Origin: Gamsiella multidivaricata
Taxonomy: Eukaryota; Mortierellomycota; Mortierellomycetes; Mortierellales; Mortierellaceae
NCBI RefSeq assembly: GCF_025024155.1
Contig: NW_026251714.1
Location: forward strand, 124,001-188,000
Direction of reading: 5' to 3'
DNA: 64,000 nt
The notes under the pieces were generated by a model, which did no database searches, was not told the DNA's origin, and worked only from the letters and a program-made list of their open reading frames with translations. Below are positions 38,076 to 50,800 of the stretch, piece after piece. Each line of letters begins with the position of its first letter. Within the stretch, counting starts at the first letter, position 1. The translations under genes were made by a program, and so were the position numbers.

Positions 38076-38939
38076 ATGACTCCTATCGCTTCCTTCGCCA
38101 TCCTGGCCACATCTCTCCTGGGCGCCGTCGCAGCCCCTTATGACTCTATGCCCGCTAACTCCACCAGTGTAGTAGTGCAGCTGAACACAACCTATTCTGG
38201 CTATGCCACCTATTACGACGACCAGCGCCACGCATGCCCTGAGATCGAGTACTCAATCGATGAGCCCGTTGCTGCGGTCAGTGCTGCTATGTTCGGCAGT
38301 GTCGAGGACGGAACCGATGTCTGCGGCAAGCACGTCAAAGTCAACCTCAAGGAGGAGCCCTCTAAGCACTACACGTTCAAGGTCGTCGATATTTGCCTCG
38401 AGTGCGATGACACTTCTCTTGATTTCACCAAGTCAGCTATCGAGCAGTTTGCCGACTCGGGTCTCGTTGCCATCGACTGGGAGCTGATTGAAGTGCCTGT
38501 CGCCGAGAAGCCTGCGATTGTGACCACGGTGAACAAGTACCAGACCCTCAGCAGCAAGAGCACTAGCAAGAAGAGCACTAGCAAGAAGAGCACTAGCAAG
38601 AAGAGCACTAGCAAGAAGAGCACTAGCAAGACCTTCCGTGGCCGCGGCACTTGGTTCAGCGACACCACGGGCTCTTGCGGAAAGAAATTCTCTCAGAAGG
38701 ACATGATCGTTGCACTTAACGAGGCACAGATGGGTCGGATGCGGGGTAAGGGTTCCAAGTGCGGACAAAAGATCCGTGTCAAGACCAAGGGTTCGTCCAA
38801 GAGCGTCGTTGTCAAGGTCGTCGATACATGTCCTCATCGTTACTGCAGCCATGGTCAGCTGGATCTGTCCCAAGGCGCGTTCAAAAAGTTAGCCCCCATG
38901 TCCAAGGGTGTACTCAATCTCGAGTGGTCCTTTGTCTGA
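38076..38939 (+). CDS. Secreted protein with two DPBB (RlpA/expansin-like) domains
   Basis: A single exon of 287 aa. The signal peptide (about 1-20, MTPIASFAILATSLLGAVAA) is followed by a first double-psi beta-barrel (about 40-142): YSGYATYYDD, CGKHVKV, VVDICLECDDTSLDFT, and AIDWELIEV. A linker (about 162-185) is a perfect tandem of STSKK. A second DPBB (about 187-287) has GRGTWFSDTTGSCGKKF, IVALNEAQM, CGQKIRVK, VVDTCPHRYCSHGQLDLS and LNLEWSF. This is the fold of expansins, cerato-platanin-like and RlpA proteins. The pattern Gly-x-x-T-x-(Y/F) and the HGQLDLS motif fit the fungal barwin/expansin-like secreted class. Action on the cell wall is plausible; no expansin CBM63 domain is present, so expansin activity is not claimed. 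Confidence 0.85.
   Translation: MTPIASFAILATSLLGAVAAPYDSMPANSTSVVVQLNTTYSGYATYYDDQRHACPEIEYSIDEPVAAVSAAMFGSVEDGTDVCGKHVKVNLKEEPSKHYTFKVVDICLECDDTSLDFTKSAIEQFADSGLVAIDWELIEVPVAEKPAIVTTVNKYQTLSSKSTSKKSTSKKSTSKKSTSKKSTSKTFRGRGTWFSDTTGSCGKKFSQKDMIVALNEAQMGRMRGKGSKCGQKIRVKTKGSSKSVVVKVVDTCPHRYCSHGQLDLSQGAFKKLAPMSKGVLNLEWSFV
38559..38630 (+). repeat. 15-bp tandem repeat encoding STSKK linker
   Basis: Nearly five head-to-tail copies of AGCACTAGCAAGAAG, differing only in the last unit. It lies between the two DPBB domains and will vary in length between strains by slippage. Confidence 0.9.
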
Positions 38940-39366
38940 AGCAGAAATCGCCTGGTGCGTTTTTCGACATTGCATCTCATCTACATATCTCATAAATCCA
39001 CGCGCATTTGTATATTACAGCTCACACATATAATAAAAGTCCATTCACATTTTCTCTTTGCACATGAAAACTGGGAAAGTCGACAAGGTGTTTTCCATCG
39101 CGTTTTCAGTATATTCAGTCCCAGCCTGTCCCAGCCTGCACCAGTCCTTAGTTCTCTCCTGCGCAGATTCTTCAACAACAAATTGAGATGGTTTCTGTTG
39201 TCTCCCGCCCTTATCAATTGATCATCCAGTGCATGGAAACAGTGGTGTTTTCTACAGGTGTTTATTGCAAGTGTACAACGTGTTGATTGTTGGGGTAACG
39301 GGCTTAGTCTGTTGTCTTCAATCTGATTGACGTCTTGTCCTTTGAGATGACCCATCATTCGCCATT

Positions 39367-39900
39367 CTATGTTCCCTTTGCAGTCGAGATATACAAAACT
39401 AAATGACATGAAAAAAAGAGAAAGGCGTACGACGTGTAAGATGAGGTTGCACTCAAGGATACAAGTCCTTGATATCAGAATCCAATTGAGCAAGAGATGG
39501 TCAGATTTCGTGCTGTCAAAAACTTGCCATTGTTTCCGCGAATGAACGTGTCGCCGTACTTGTTCTTCAATTGGCCGTTGACGTATTCCTCCGTTTGCTC
39601 CAGTGCAATGTTCATATATCCGTCCAAGCAGGCAAGAATTCCTAATGGAACGCGATCGATGGCAGAACATTGTGAGTTGATATGGAGACATTGATACCAC
39701 CAGCACTGAGTCTCGGGTACGCAGCCTAGCTACAAGAGCTTGTTCAACTCGCAAATCAATGGTCGTTATGTAAAAGCCCATGGCACATCACGATGCCAAG
39801 TCAAGACATGGTGTGTACCTCTATAATCGACTCCTGAATTGAGCTTGACGATAACGGGTCTGCCGAGCAAGAAACTAGTAAAGTCCTGTGATGGCTCCAT
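39367..39900 (-). CDS. LSM6: U6 snRNA-associated Sm-like protein LSm6
   Basis: Three exons keep frame: 39900-39819, 39641-39528, 39398-39367 (75 aa; LSm6 is 75-86 aa). Sm1 motif: GRPVIVKLNSGVDYRGILACLDGYMNIAL. Sm2 motif: IRGNNVLYIS. EEYVNGQLKNKYGD between them is diagnostic for LSm6. It is part of the Lsm1-7 ring (mRNA decay, decapping) and the Lsm2-8 ring (U6 stability, splicing). Intron 2 has a GC donor (ATG/GCAAGT) and splits the Sm2 motif between Asn-Asn and Val. A Met 26 codons upstream is open but would add non-conserved sequence, so I start at MEPSQDF. Head-to-head with THR4 over 284 bp. Confidence 0.93.
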
Positions 39901-40184
39901 ATCTTGTAACGGTTGTGTGTGTTGAGCGTGGAAGTGAATGAAGTCGATCGAGGTGCTGATGCCACAAAGCAAGACCAAGGTTGGGTGCTCTGCAAGGGCG
40001 ATAGCCGTGTCTACATGTCATGTGACACTCAAGTATTACTGGTCCCAGCGGATCTTTATCTTGGGCCCTCTTTTGACTGGTCTGAGTCAAGCTCTTCACT
40101 TTCGCTCTTCTGCTCTGCTTCCCTCTTCATACCCTCGACCCTCGACCCTCAACTCCTCCTCCACCCACACAGCCATTGTTAGCC

Positions 40185-42043
40185 ATGCAGTACAAATCCA
40201 CCCGTGGCAAGGCCACAAACTACACCTTTGAGCAAGCTGTCCTCGCCGGTCTCTCCCCCGACGGTGGTCTCTTTATCCCCGAGTCGATCCCTCAGGCACC
40301 CTCTGACTTTTTGACAAAGTGGGCATCGCTGTCCTTCCAGGAGTTGGCCCTCGAGGTTCTCTCCCTTTACATTGACGAGGCCGAGATTCCAAGGCACGAT
40401 CTGAAGGAGCTTATCGACAGATCCTACTCGACCTTCCGCCACAAGAATATCACCCCGCTGCACCAGGTCAAGGACGGTCTCTACATCCTCGAGCTGTTCC
40501 ATGGCCCGACCTTCGCCTTCAAAGACGTTGCTCTTCAGTTTGTCGGTAACCTCTTCGAGTACTTTTTGAAGCGCAAGAATGCTGGCATCGAGAACGATGC
40601 GGACAGACACAAGATCACCGTTGTCGGCGCTACGAGCGGCGACACTGGCAGGTACGGAGACTTTTTTTTTATCTTATGACTCTTTCTTGGTGCCGAACGT
40701 TTTAATTTGATAGGCAATTTTAAAAGAAATCGTTGGATCGATCCATGCTATTTTGTGCAACTAATACAAAGTGCGCTGTGACTAATAACTTTATATGTTT
40801 ACATTCCATTCCAATACTATCGATTCACGTCTGCAGTGCGGCTATCTATGGTCTCCGTAACAAGCAGGATCTCGACGTTTTCATCCTCTTCCCCACGGGC
40901 AGGGTTAGCCCTATCCAGGAGGCTCAGATGACGACGGTCCTCGACAGCAATGTCCACAACATCTCCGTCAAGGGCACCTTTGACGACTGCCAGGATATCG
41001 TCAAGGGTCTGTTCGCCAACAAGGACTTCATGAGCAAATACAACCTCGGTGCCGTCAATTCCATCAACTGGGCTCGTATCCTCGCCCAGACCGTCTACTA
41101 CTTCTACTCGTACTTCTCCCTCCTCCGCACACTCAACATCACACCCGGATCAGATGAGGCCAAGAACATCCATATCACCTACTCGGTTCCCACCGGCAAC
41201 TTTGGTGACATTCTCGCTGGCTACTACGCTCATCAGATGGGTCTCCCCACATCCAAGTTGTTGGTCGCGACGAACGCAAACGATATCCTATACAGATTCT
41301 TCTGCTCGGGCGTCTGCGAAAAGATTGTCGGTGATGATGGCGGTGTGCTCGAGACCCTCAGCCCGGCCATGGATATTGTTGTGAGCTCCAATTTTGAGCG
41401 CCTGCTCTTCTACTTGGCCCGCGATGCTGCTGTCGACGCCAGCGTACCAGAGTCGGAGAAGGATGTCAAGGCTGGAGAGATCGTCAACGGCTGGATGGTC
41501 GATCTGAAGCAGAAGGGACGTTTCGATACTGGTGCCCAGGTCCTGGCAGAGGCCAAGCGCATCTTTGATGCTGGACACGTTTCTGATAAGGAGGTAAGGA
41601 TAATTCACTTGGACAACACACAGAATACCTAAACCCAGAATTTGGGCGAAGCAATGCATCGATACTAATATATCCCTCTTTTTTTTTGGAAATAGACCCT
41701 CGCTACGATCCGCGAATACAGCTTCCCTCAGGACGCCTCACTGGCACAATACGTGATGGATCCTCACACCGCCGTCGGTGTCACTGCCGCACAAACCATT
41801 GTTCCCAAGACCAACTCTCAGAACATCGTCATTGCGCTCTCGACCGCTCACCCCGCCAAGTTCTCGGAGGCGGTACAGATGGCATTAAAGGATCAGGAGG
41901 GCGTTCTGTTTGAGGAATTCTTCAAGAAGGTTTTGCCCAAGGAGTTTGACGGACTGATGACCGCCGAGCGCAGAGTCACTAAGATCCCAAGAGCTGAGGA
42001 GGCCCTTGTGATCGAGGTCATCGAGAAGCAGCTCTCCCATTAA
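40185..42043 (+). CDS. THR4: Threonine synthase
   Basis: Three exons keep frame: 40185-40651, 40837-41593, 41696-42043 (523 aa; yeast Thr4 is 514). It converts O-phospho-L-homoserine to threonine with pyridoxal phosphate, the last step of threonine synthesis, in the cytosol. Visible motifs: start MQYKSTRGKATNYTFEQAVL, GPTFAFKDVALQF with the PLP Schiff-base lysine (about 124), GATSGDTGSAAIYGL for phosphate binding, FPTGRVSPIQEAQM, SINWARILAQTVYYFY, and SVPTGNFGDILAGYYA. This is the fungal/bacterial class 1 form. Nearby 5' leader has a CCCTCGA repeat (40133-40150). Confidence 0.96.
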
Positions 42044-42309
42044 GACAACACCCATTTAGACTCTCAGTATCAGCTCCAAATTGCAACACTATATATAAAG
42101 CGAACTGAGATGGCTCGTTTCATTTCCTGATTCATGTATACGAACATGAACGATAATACAACCGAGAGTCATTTATTTTGTGATCAAGGAAGGATATGGT
42201 AGCAATTGGACTATAATACAAAGAACAGAAGAAAAAAAAAGAGCGAAATTATTTACATAGATAGATTAAGATGGGTGAGTGGAGCTGTGTTTGGTGGAGT
42301 GTGGCTCCC

Positions 42310-45300
42310 TCAGTTCTGGAGCGTTTTCTTCTTGTCGGTAGGTGGAGACGCGCACACAAAGGTTCTCGCCTTGATGAGCTGCTGCTCCTGAATCAGCTCC
42401 TGTCTGACGCTTTTCTGGTGCCGCTGTCGCTTGGCTTCGATCTTCTCTGGCTGGATATAGGATTTCAATGTAGTGAAGGCGACTTTGATCAACTTGTCGG
42501 GCTGGTGCATGCTGAGGGTCATCTGTTTCATGTAGCAGTACACCGCCGCACCGTTCCGACACTTCATAATCTCCTTCTCGTTCATCCACAGGATCGCGAG
42601 CGCGACCTTGAACACGATGATCATGCCCTCGACAAAGAAGATATCCCAGACCCGGAGTAGCGTTTCCACAGGGAGACAGTCCGTGAATAGGGTCAGGAAC
42701 CAGCTGAAGGTTACGGCGGTGACGTCCACATGCATCTCTTCAAAGTGTGCGTAGAGCCGCGGCATGATCTCCTGGACGAGTTCTCTAAGCACTCTTTGGT
42801 CCGCTTGAGGGGAGAGGAGTTGTTGCGTAAAGTAATCTTCGGGCAGGTGGCGACCGAGCATGGAGGTCAGGAGCCAGAATGCTTCTTCCTCGGCGTTGTT
42901 GGTCAGGAGAAGGGTGCCCGCAAGGAGGTTCATGCCCTGACAGTAGCCTACGGTTGGATTATGGCTAATCGGCGGAGAAATAACATGCAAATCAGAATAG
43001 GAGCCCCCGTCTTGTTCATGGAGGTGATTGTCACGCAAAATTTGGACTTACAGACTGTAGGCGAGGAGAATGTTCTTCAGTTTCTCGATACCATGGCCGC
43101 CCGGACCAAACAAAACATTCGTTGGAAAGGTGCGATGCAGATCCTATTTGACAATTTACGGTAGTGGTTTAGTCGATCCGTATAAAGTACGGACAACATC
43201 CATGTGTGCTATGCATGTGTGCATGACTATTACCAGCTCGATGTCTCCCCAACACTGGCATGCCTCAGGATCTTTCCTCGACAGCAGCTCCTTGTAATAT
43301 CCAGGTTGTCGCATGTCCAGTGCTCCCGAGACTTCTTGCCAGATCTTGTTTCTATATCATCAACAGCACATACACAGCAGAGAAACAAACGTGAGCTGCT
43401 CCGCGCAACCAAAAAAAAAGAAGGAAACTATCCATAGAAACAATAAGCAGCGCGATCGAACTCCTGCTGAGCATACCGGTATGTGATAGGGATACCTCCA
43501 CGAACCAGGTCGCGGAATTCCTCCCAATCCGAACCCTTGCCAATGGTCGCGATCCCGATCAGGCAAACGCTTGTCCAATACATAGTATCCTCGTCATCCT
43601 GCTCCTGCTCCTCCAACGATTGCATCAAATTCCCAAACAATGGCGTACTCAGATTGGTGCTCGACATATTCGCAAGGGCTCCTCCGTTGGTCTCGCCCAA
43701 ATGAACACGCCTCCTGCGCTTGCGCAAAAAGGCGTCCCATTTCTCCTTCTGTGTCATCTGCACAGAGTCATGAAGGACCTTGATCTGCGAGAGCAGCGTC
43801 GTCACCGTGGCAGTCGACAAGGTCGGTGGGGATAGCGTCGATGTGGGCCGTGTCGAGGTCGAAAGGATTGGTGTGGTAAAGCTGGCTGGGGGAGAAGCCG
43901 TGGATATCGTTCCATTCCCGGCCGCGAACCCTCCCATTCCTGCGACGTGTCCATGACCAAAATAGAACGAAGAGGTTTGCGATGCTGGTGGTGGTGGCGA
44001 ATCACGTTCAGAGTCCTCCGTGGGCGTCTGTAGAAACTCGAACGTGGTGCGGTTCAAACTCGGCGTATCCAGATCGTCGTATGCATGCACCTCATTCAGC
44101 TTCATCAGTCCCTGTTGCACCGCCAAGGGTCTCGCATTCACCAGGAACCCATATCTGTCCGTCAGTGGTTTCCCAGCAGCATCGCCCAAGTATGAAAACG
44201 ACGGAGGCATGGAAAGTGGTGGTGAACCTATATCCGAGAGTTCGACCACACTCTGAGTCGCGATGAGATGTTGGGATTGATAGAAGTTCAGTGACGACGA
44301 ATGAGGGAACGAAGAGCTAGCAAGGCTTGCTGCTGATGACTGATTTTTGTAAGACAGGGCCCTTGGTAACTCTGTCGGACTGAGTGCTCCTGAACGACGA
44401 TCGTTGCTCGAGACCATCTCCATTCCAGCAGGGTTCTCTCGATGATAGTGATGATGATCCATGTCGCTGTCGTTGCTGCCCGAGCGCCGGTGACCCAGTA
44501 TGTCCTGCGATTCGCGAATGACGGGAAACGAACTCTGGTGTGGCTTCGAAGGTTTGCTGTTCATGATCAGACCAAGCGTCCATTTTGCAATCATGGTCTG
44601 CGTGCGTCTGGCGTACAGTTTTGCTGGCGTAATGGCTCCGGTGTCGACCAAGGTGGCGGCCATGGCGATGGCTCTGAAATGCAATGGCACGGGGTTGTAT
44701 GAATCCGGTCGCTGCAGGTACTCATGAATCCGTGTGATAGGTGGTCGTGGAATATCCCTGGCCATAGTCATTGCTGCATATTTTGGATGATTGCCCAAGA
44801 AACCGATGTCGGACATGGGTCGTGCCTGTGTATGGTTCCCTTTGGGGTACCTCCGCATCGTTGGCGATATAATGCTGGCCCAGATATCCCATTCCCTGCC
44901 CCTTTTCTCTCTCTTGTCTGGCAAGGGTGGCAAATCGTCCTGCAATGGCGATGGAAAGCTGGCTTCCACGAGCGCAGGCTTCTTGTCGTTCATGATGCCG
45001 TCTCTCCTGATGAAAAGTCCGCTGGGGCTGGTGACAATGCTACTGCTGTTGTTTGTACACTGCTCTGACTTTGACCTATTCCAGGGCAAGATACCAGAGG
45101 CCAGAGCCCACTTCTCACGCAGGGTTCGCATGCCCAAAGTGCTGGCGATAAAGGACGGGATTGGGCTTTGACTCCCATGATTTGCGTCGCCATGCTCATG
45201 CTCCTGCCCTTGCGCTTGGTCTTTTCTTTGAGCATGTGTCTGCTGTGCTTTGACCTCGTTCAAGTTGGATGGATCGATAGCGAGTGAGGTCTCTATCTTG

Positions 45301-46229
45301 GGCTGAATGTTAACAGGGCATGAGACGTCACTTGGCGCTGGCGAGAACGGTCGAGTGGTTCTCGAAATCGGCAGGCGACGCTTGGGCGTTGTTGATGCCT
45401 CTGAATCCAAGCAGAAGATTTTATCTGCATCCGAAGCACAAGTGGTGTCTGGAGAGGTCCGCGAGGAGAGGTCGTCAGGCCTTGTCAATTGGCTCGTGCC
45501 ACTGGAGATAAGCGAAAGTAACCCAGAGCTGGACATGGACTCGCTAGGGTTGCCTCCGAGATCATCCTCCTCTTCATATCTCTCACGGTCTTCCTCGTCT
45601 AGGATGATACTACTGCAGTCCTCGTCATAGAGGTCACTCACGGGACTATCGTCCTCTCCTCGCTCACTCTGCAGCTCAAGGTTAACAGCTCTGGCTTCAC
45701 CCCCGCGGAGATGGTGGCTCGTGACCGAAAGGCGCTCAAACAGGGGCTGTCTCTCATCCGTTCCCTCGGTCACCCCTGCCAGAGTATTCTCCACCTCTGT
45801 TGGCGAGATACCGGCATCCTGGAGCATCTCTGTGAGCCGTCGAATCTTTGCGTCATAGAGTTCTTTCATCGTGTGTAGCTCAGCCTCGCGCTGCCAGAGT
45901 CGCGTTGTCAAATCACGGGCGAGGGAGAGCTGAGCTGGATGGGATTGCAAGGCTTTGGAGGATATACCCGCTGCTCCTGTGGTCGATATTGTAGCTGTGG
46001 AGGGGCTGTGATGGCGATGGCTTTGGTGGTGGCGAGAGGACTTTGGTCCGAATATGGGCGACCCTGGCGGGGAGAGGGAATAGGACGATGTGAGAGTTGG
46101 CGGTATCTGAGCCGAGGGGGATTGCTGCCGATGACGAGGGAGAGTTGGGATGACGACGGGGGGGTCCTTGGGGCTGGCGAGTGGATGTTGCAGCAAAAAC
46201 ACCGAGTCGGTCGACTTGACCTCCTCCAT
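42310..46229 (-). CDS. TBC-domain Rab GTPase-activating protein with long N-terminus
   Basis: Four exons keep frame: 46229-43477, 43351-43234, 43143-43052, 42964-42310 (1,205 aa). The first about 850 residues are mostly low-complexity Ser/Pro/Thr with acidic patches, without a recognised domain; a short coiled region lies at about 110-145 (LWQREAELHTMKELYDAKIRRL). The TBC domain (about 895-1145) has FRDLVRGGIPITYRNKIW, the arginine-finger motif DIELDLHRTFP, FGPGGHGIEKLKNILLAYS, the glutamine-finger motif VGYCQGMNLLAG, and DCLPVETLLRVWDIFFVEG. Both catalytic fingers are present, so it should accelerate GTP hydrolysis on a Rab. The target Rab cannot be read from sequence. Tail ends in basic coiled sequence. 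Start at 46229 has no better candidate upstream. Confidence 0.87.
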
Positions 46230-47819
46230 CTCTCTCTTGCGCGTTCAAAGGCTGGGATGCTCAAGGGAGACAGCTTCGCGAAAGAATGTGGTCGTGCGGA
46301 CGAGGCACGAGGTGAGCTGGAACGGGGGGAGGGGAGTGGAAGGGGAGTGGAGAAACGACCAGTATGGCGCCAAGGAAAGGAGCGCAAAGAAGAAAGAAAA
46401 GGAAGTGTGCGCTGAGGGGCGTAAAAGGCACTCGAGGTGATTGAGGATGAAAAGCGCGCGCTGGAGAGGTACCTATGACATGGCAATTAGGTTGGTCAAC
46501 GTTGGGAAGCAGTTCTTCATTGCGCGGCGGCAATACATTTTTTCATTAGGAAATAATAGCACATAGAAATGATTCAGGTTCACATACGATTGCTCGTAGA
46601 AAAGCGACTTTGTTCTCCCAAGAGCGAAGCGAGGGCAAGGAGGGATTGATGAAGAGGGAGGGAAATGGAGGAGGAGCTGACAAAAGAAAGAAGGAAAAAA
46701 AAGGTGGGGTTAAGAAAGACGAGGGAAGGGTGCAGGCCGAATAAGGGGTTCAAATGCGGTGGGAGTGAGTGGTGCACTGCTGCACGCGGGACAAAAAAAA
46801 AAAAAAAAGAGTTGGCGGTGGACAAACAACAAAGTGTTTGCTGCTGCTGCTGCTGCTGCTGCTGCTTGACGTTGTTTGCTGCTGCATGCTGCTGCGAGAG
46901 GACGACAAAGGAACAGGGGGAGGAGAATATGGCATGCATGGCATGCGCCCCTTTTTGTACTCTCGTCCTCTCACTTTGTCTACTTACTGCTTCTGTTCAT
47001 AATCTACATCTTGTCAATCTATGTCGGAAGGAACAGAATACACCACCACCTGAGCAATCGAGCTAGCGGCCGGTCCAATCGCCCAAGCTATCGATACATC
47101 ATACATATCTTCTGCTCAGGGCACGCCGTAAATGCCGCAAGAGGTCATCGTGCGCACAAACTAACCAAGGATAACAAAGAAAAAATCGGGCGTGCGCTGC
47201 TCTCGGCATATAAGCTACAGATAACGAAAAACATGCATTTTTTCCAGGAACAGTAGGAAGAAAAAGACTTGCAGTAGGTGGTCATTTACGCGCTTTTTTT
47301 TTTTCTTCGCCGTCAGAGTGCATCTGTCTTTTCTTCACCTACGCCAGCTTTATAAACTCACCGTTATCTCTTCTGCCGACGGATGAGGAAGCGGCTGGAG
47401 TGGAAGACTGATTGGAAGAGGGAGGGAGAACACCGAAAAGTGTGGAGAAGAGCGAGGAGGATGCCACAAGGACCACATGCATTGGTACCATCAACACAAA
47501 CCCCATTGGCCCAGCTGTTCCTTTTTTAACGGCCAAGAATAAACAAGACGCCCGCCAGAAGGACTCTCTGTAACACTGTTCAGCATGCCACTTCGATATT
47601 GACACGTCATTGAGGTGATACCCAGCTCTCAATGAAGTTTCTTTATTATGGTAAAGAAAATAAATATACAAGTATAAGAAAGGAAGTGGCGGCAGATATT
47701 AAGATGCATCTGCGGATGATAAAACTACACTCAAATAGGGGGGGGGGGGGGGGTATCATGACACTCCTGCATCCTGCGGGAAAGACAAAAAGAATAAAAG
47801 AGAGAGAGAGAGGGATGCA
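46230..47819. other. Intergenic, 1.6 kb, simple repeats
   Basis: It lies between the TBC gene start and the coiled-coil gene stop, both on the minus strand. It holds poly-A (46791-46808), a GCT microsatellite (46840-46866), and a 16-base G run (47738-47753). Frames here are short and unlike known proteins. The TBC promoter must be in this stretch. Confidence 0.4.
46840..46866. repeat. (GCT)9 microsatellite
   Basis: Nine perfect GCT units followed by GCTGCT-like remnants. No reading frame of interest runs through it; likely upstream DNA of the TBC gene. Confidence 0.9.
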
Positions 47820-50800
47820 TTACTCGACCTTAGTTCCCCTGAGCTGCAGCTTCAGCTTCTCGATCACGGACAGATACAAGAACAGTTGCCCCTCCTGCTT
47901 GACCACCATCTTGCGGTGCTTCACCACCTCCCGTTGCAGGGCCTCAATCTTGTCTGTATACTTGGCCCGAATCGACTTTGCGGCCTCTGTCTGGTCCTGA
48001 ATCATTTCATCCATGGTCTGGATCTGGTCCCGCGTTAAGGCCACTTGGTCGAGCAACTGCTGCTTCTCCTGCTCCAGCGTCGAGATCTGGTCCTCGAGTG
48101 AGCGGACTTTTGACTGCAATGCCTTGATAGACTCCGCATCCTGATCATGCGACTGTCGTCGCTGCCTCGATGATGACAAAGATGATTGCTCCTCGCGCGT
48201 GCGTCTGGCTAGCGAGCTATTCAGCTGCGAGTCCCTCCTCTGGAGTTGCTTGCGGAGCTGCTGCTGGTTGTTCTCGGCAGTCGCAAGGTCTTCATTCAAA
48301 TGACTCACTCGTTCTTCAAGCGCCGTGCGCTCATCCCCCATCCTCGCTAATTGCTCCTGTTGGGCCTCGATATGGACATCGCATTGACCAAGCTGTTGAC
48401 GCATCTCCGCCAGTGCCCGATCCTGGTACAGACATTCCTGCTTCAGTTCGCGGATCTTTTCCTGAAGGCGAGAATAAACATAATGGACGGAGGGGTCGAT
48501 GCTCCTGTCGCTGTCGTTATTGAAGCGACTATTCTGTTGGTCGTCAGGGTCTTCAGAGACCTGGGTCGTCTCAATGTCGTTCAGCAACCTTTCCAGCAAC
48601 AGTCGCCCCTGCTCTTGGACGCGGTTCAGCTCATGGTCCAGCTCCTGATCCTTTTGACCCATCTGAATCTCTAGGCCCTTGGCCTTCATCTGCTCCTCGT
48701 CTGCTTGATGGTGTGCCTTCTGTAAAAGCGTCTCCAGCTTGGTTCGATCACCCTCCAGCTCCATCAAATCCTGCTCCAGATCTGCAATGACGCTCTGGGC
48801 CTGCTGCTGTGCCAGCTGCAGCTCCTGCTCGAGTTCCTGAATCCTGTCCTCCTTCTCCAGCAGGATACGTTCTTGGTCCTGAACCTGTACCTGAAGTTGA
48901 TGAATAGTCGTCGTTGCAGATGAAGATGAGGAACTGGACTGAGAAAGTTGCAGAGTCCGCTTGTTGAGCTCCTGCTCCAGCTGCTGGACCTTGGACTCAT
49001 TGATTTGACTTGATTCTTGATGGGACTCAAGCAAGATTTGGATTCGGCTTTCCAATTGGCGATTCGACTCCTTTTCGCCCGCCAACTTGACCTTGGCTTC
49101 GCGGAGGTCACTCTTGAGCTGCCTGGTCTCCTTGTTGTGCTGTTCCTGCTCCTGCAAGCGGGTCTCCTGGGCTTCTGCCTGCAGATCACGGAGCTGTTCC
49201 TCGAGCGATTGCACCATCGCACGCGCATCATTCAGATCCACCTGACGACTATCCAGTAGATCATCCTGCTGCTCTAGCATGCTTCGAAGTTCCTGCAATT
49301 CATCTTCCTTCTGCTCAACAAACTCGGCCAGCTCATTGACTCTCGCCCGCACCCGCGTCCGCGCTTCCTGATCCTCCGCCTGACGATCCTGTTCCAGCTT
49401 GAGTTCCTCTTCCAGTTCGCGCGCCCGACTTTTGTACTCTTTGACTTGCTCAGCCTGCTTTGAAAGCGCCAGCTGCGCCTCCTCTTCCTGGAGCCGCATT
49501 TGGGCTTCTAGCTCCTGAATGCGGTTGTTGAGAGACGTCACATCTGTGTTCAGTTTCCGCGTCTCGGCCTGATGTGTAGATCGTTGTCGTGCAGTCTCCT
49601 CCAGTCTCTCCTCTTTACTCTTCAAGGCCAACTGCAACTCATTCTGCTTTGTTTTTCCCTCAGAGAGCCGTCGTTCTACCTGCTCAAGATCCATAGTCGC
49701 CTGTTGACGCACCTGTTCGACATCTCTGACAGCTTTCTGGCGCACTTGTTTCAATTCCAGAGTCTGAGCGTCCCCCAGTTCAAGAGCCTCCTTCAGTCGA
49801 TCCGACAGCTCCTGTATCCGGGTATTCATTTCCTTGTTGGTCGCCTGCTCTCGCTCCAAATCATCTCGGAGTTCCTGCTGTAGATGTTCGCTCTGCTCCA
49901 AAAGAGTCTTAGCCTCTTCCAGTTGTGCCCTTGTTCGTTGCTGCTCCTGCTCCAGCATCCATTCCTCTTCGCTGTCATCGTCGTAACTGTCGTATGCATC
50001 ACCACCCTGATGGATGACTAGTGCTCTGTCCCGGTTCTCCAAAAGCAGTTTCAATTCCAAGAGCCGCCGATTATTGGCCTGGATAGTTTCGATCCGATGG
50101 TCCAGTTGTGCTTCGTACCGCCTCACCCTTTCCTGCATCTGTTTCGGTTGCTGATCCTTGGTCACGACTGCCTTTGAGGAGGACGCCTTTTCTGAAGTAA
50201 TGCGCTTCAGCTCTAAAGAGGCATCTGGAGACGGCGTTGGTGCGATGCCTCGGGGGTTGGAAATAAAGATGGGTCCTGACAACACGCGTTGCAATTGTCT
50301 CCTTGAGGACGACCCCCTTTCGGTGCCATCCCTGCTACGATTGCTCCTGGATGCGGCCGTCGTAGACGATAATGAATCATGATCCCTATGCGTCGGTGAC
50401 ATGGTTGGCGAGGTGGAGTCCTGAAAGGATATATGTGCGCTAGAGTTTCTCTGGGATGATTTCCGGATTCCACCCGGCTTTGCTTCATCGTTCAGCGTCT
50501 TGGGGGGAGGTGGCAACGACGACCGATCAGAATGACCAGACAGATCCCTCTGGATGTCCAATTGACGCTGCCTCCTCCTCTGGTCCATGATTCGACGAGT
50601 CTGGGACATGATAGAATTCGAATCCGTATTAGCGCGAGTGTCGAGTGTGGATATGGTTGTTGTCATGGCAGTCTTTGGGTCTTTAGACTTCCACACGATC
50701 ACATCCTCGTTGTCCGGATATGGATACACCGCTCGAAAAGATCCGTCCCGTGCACTAGCTGGTGACTCTGACTCGCTTCTTGTTACATCCTTTAAATGTG

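Noticed and set aside
47339..47671. Extra 5' exon or small gene upstream of the TBC gene
   Set aside because: The 110-codon frame has Ser/Pro composition without motifs, and I found no acceptor that joins it in frame to the TBC start.
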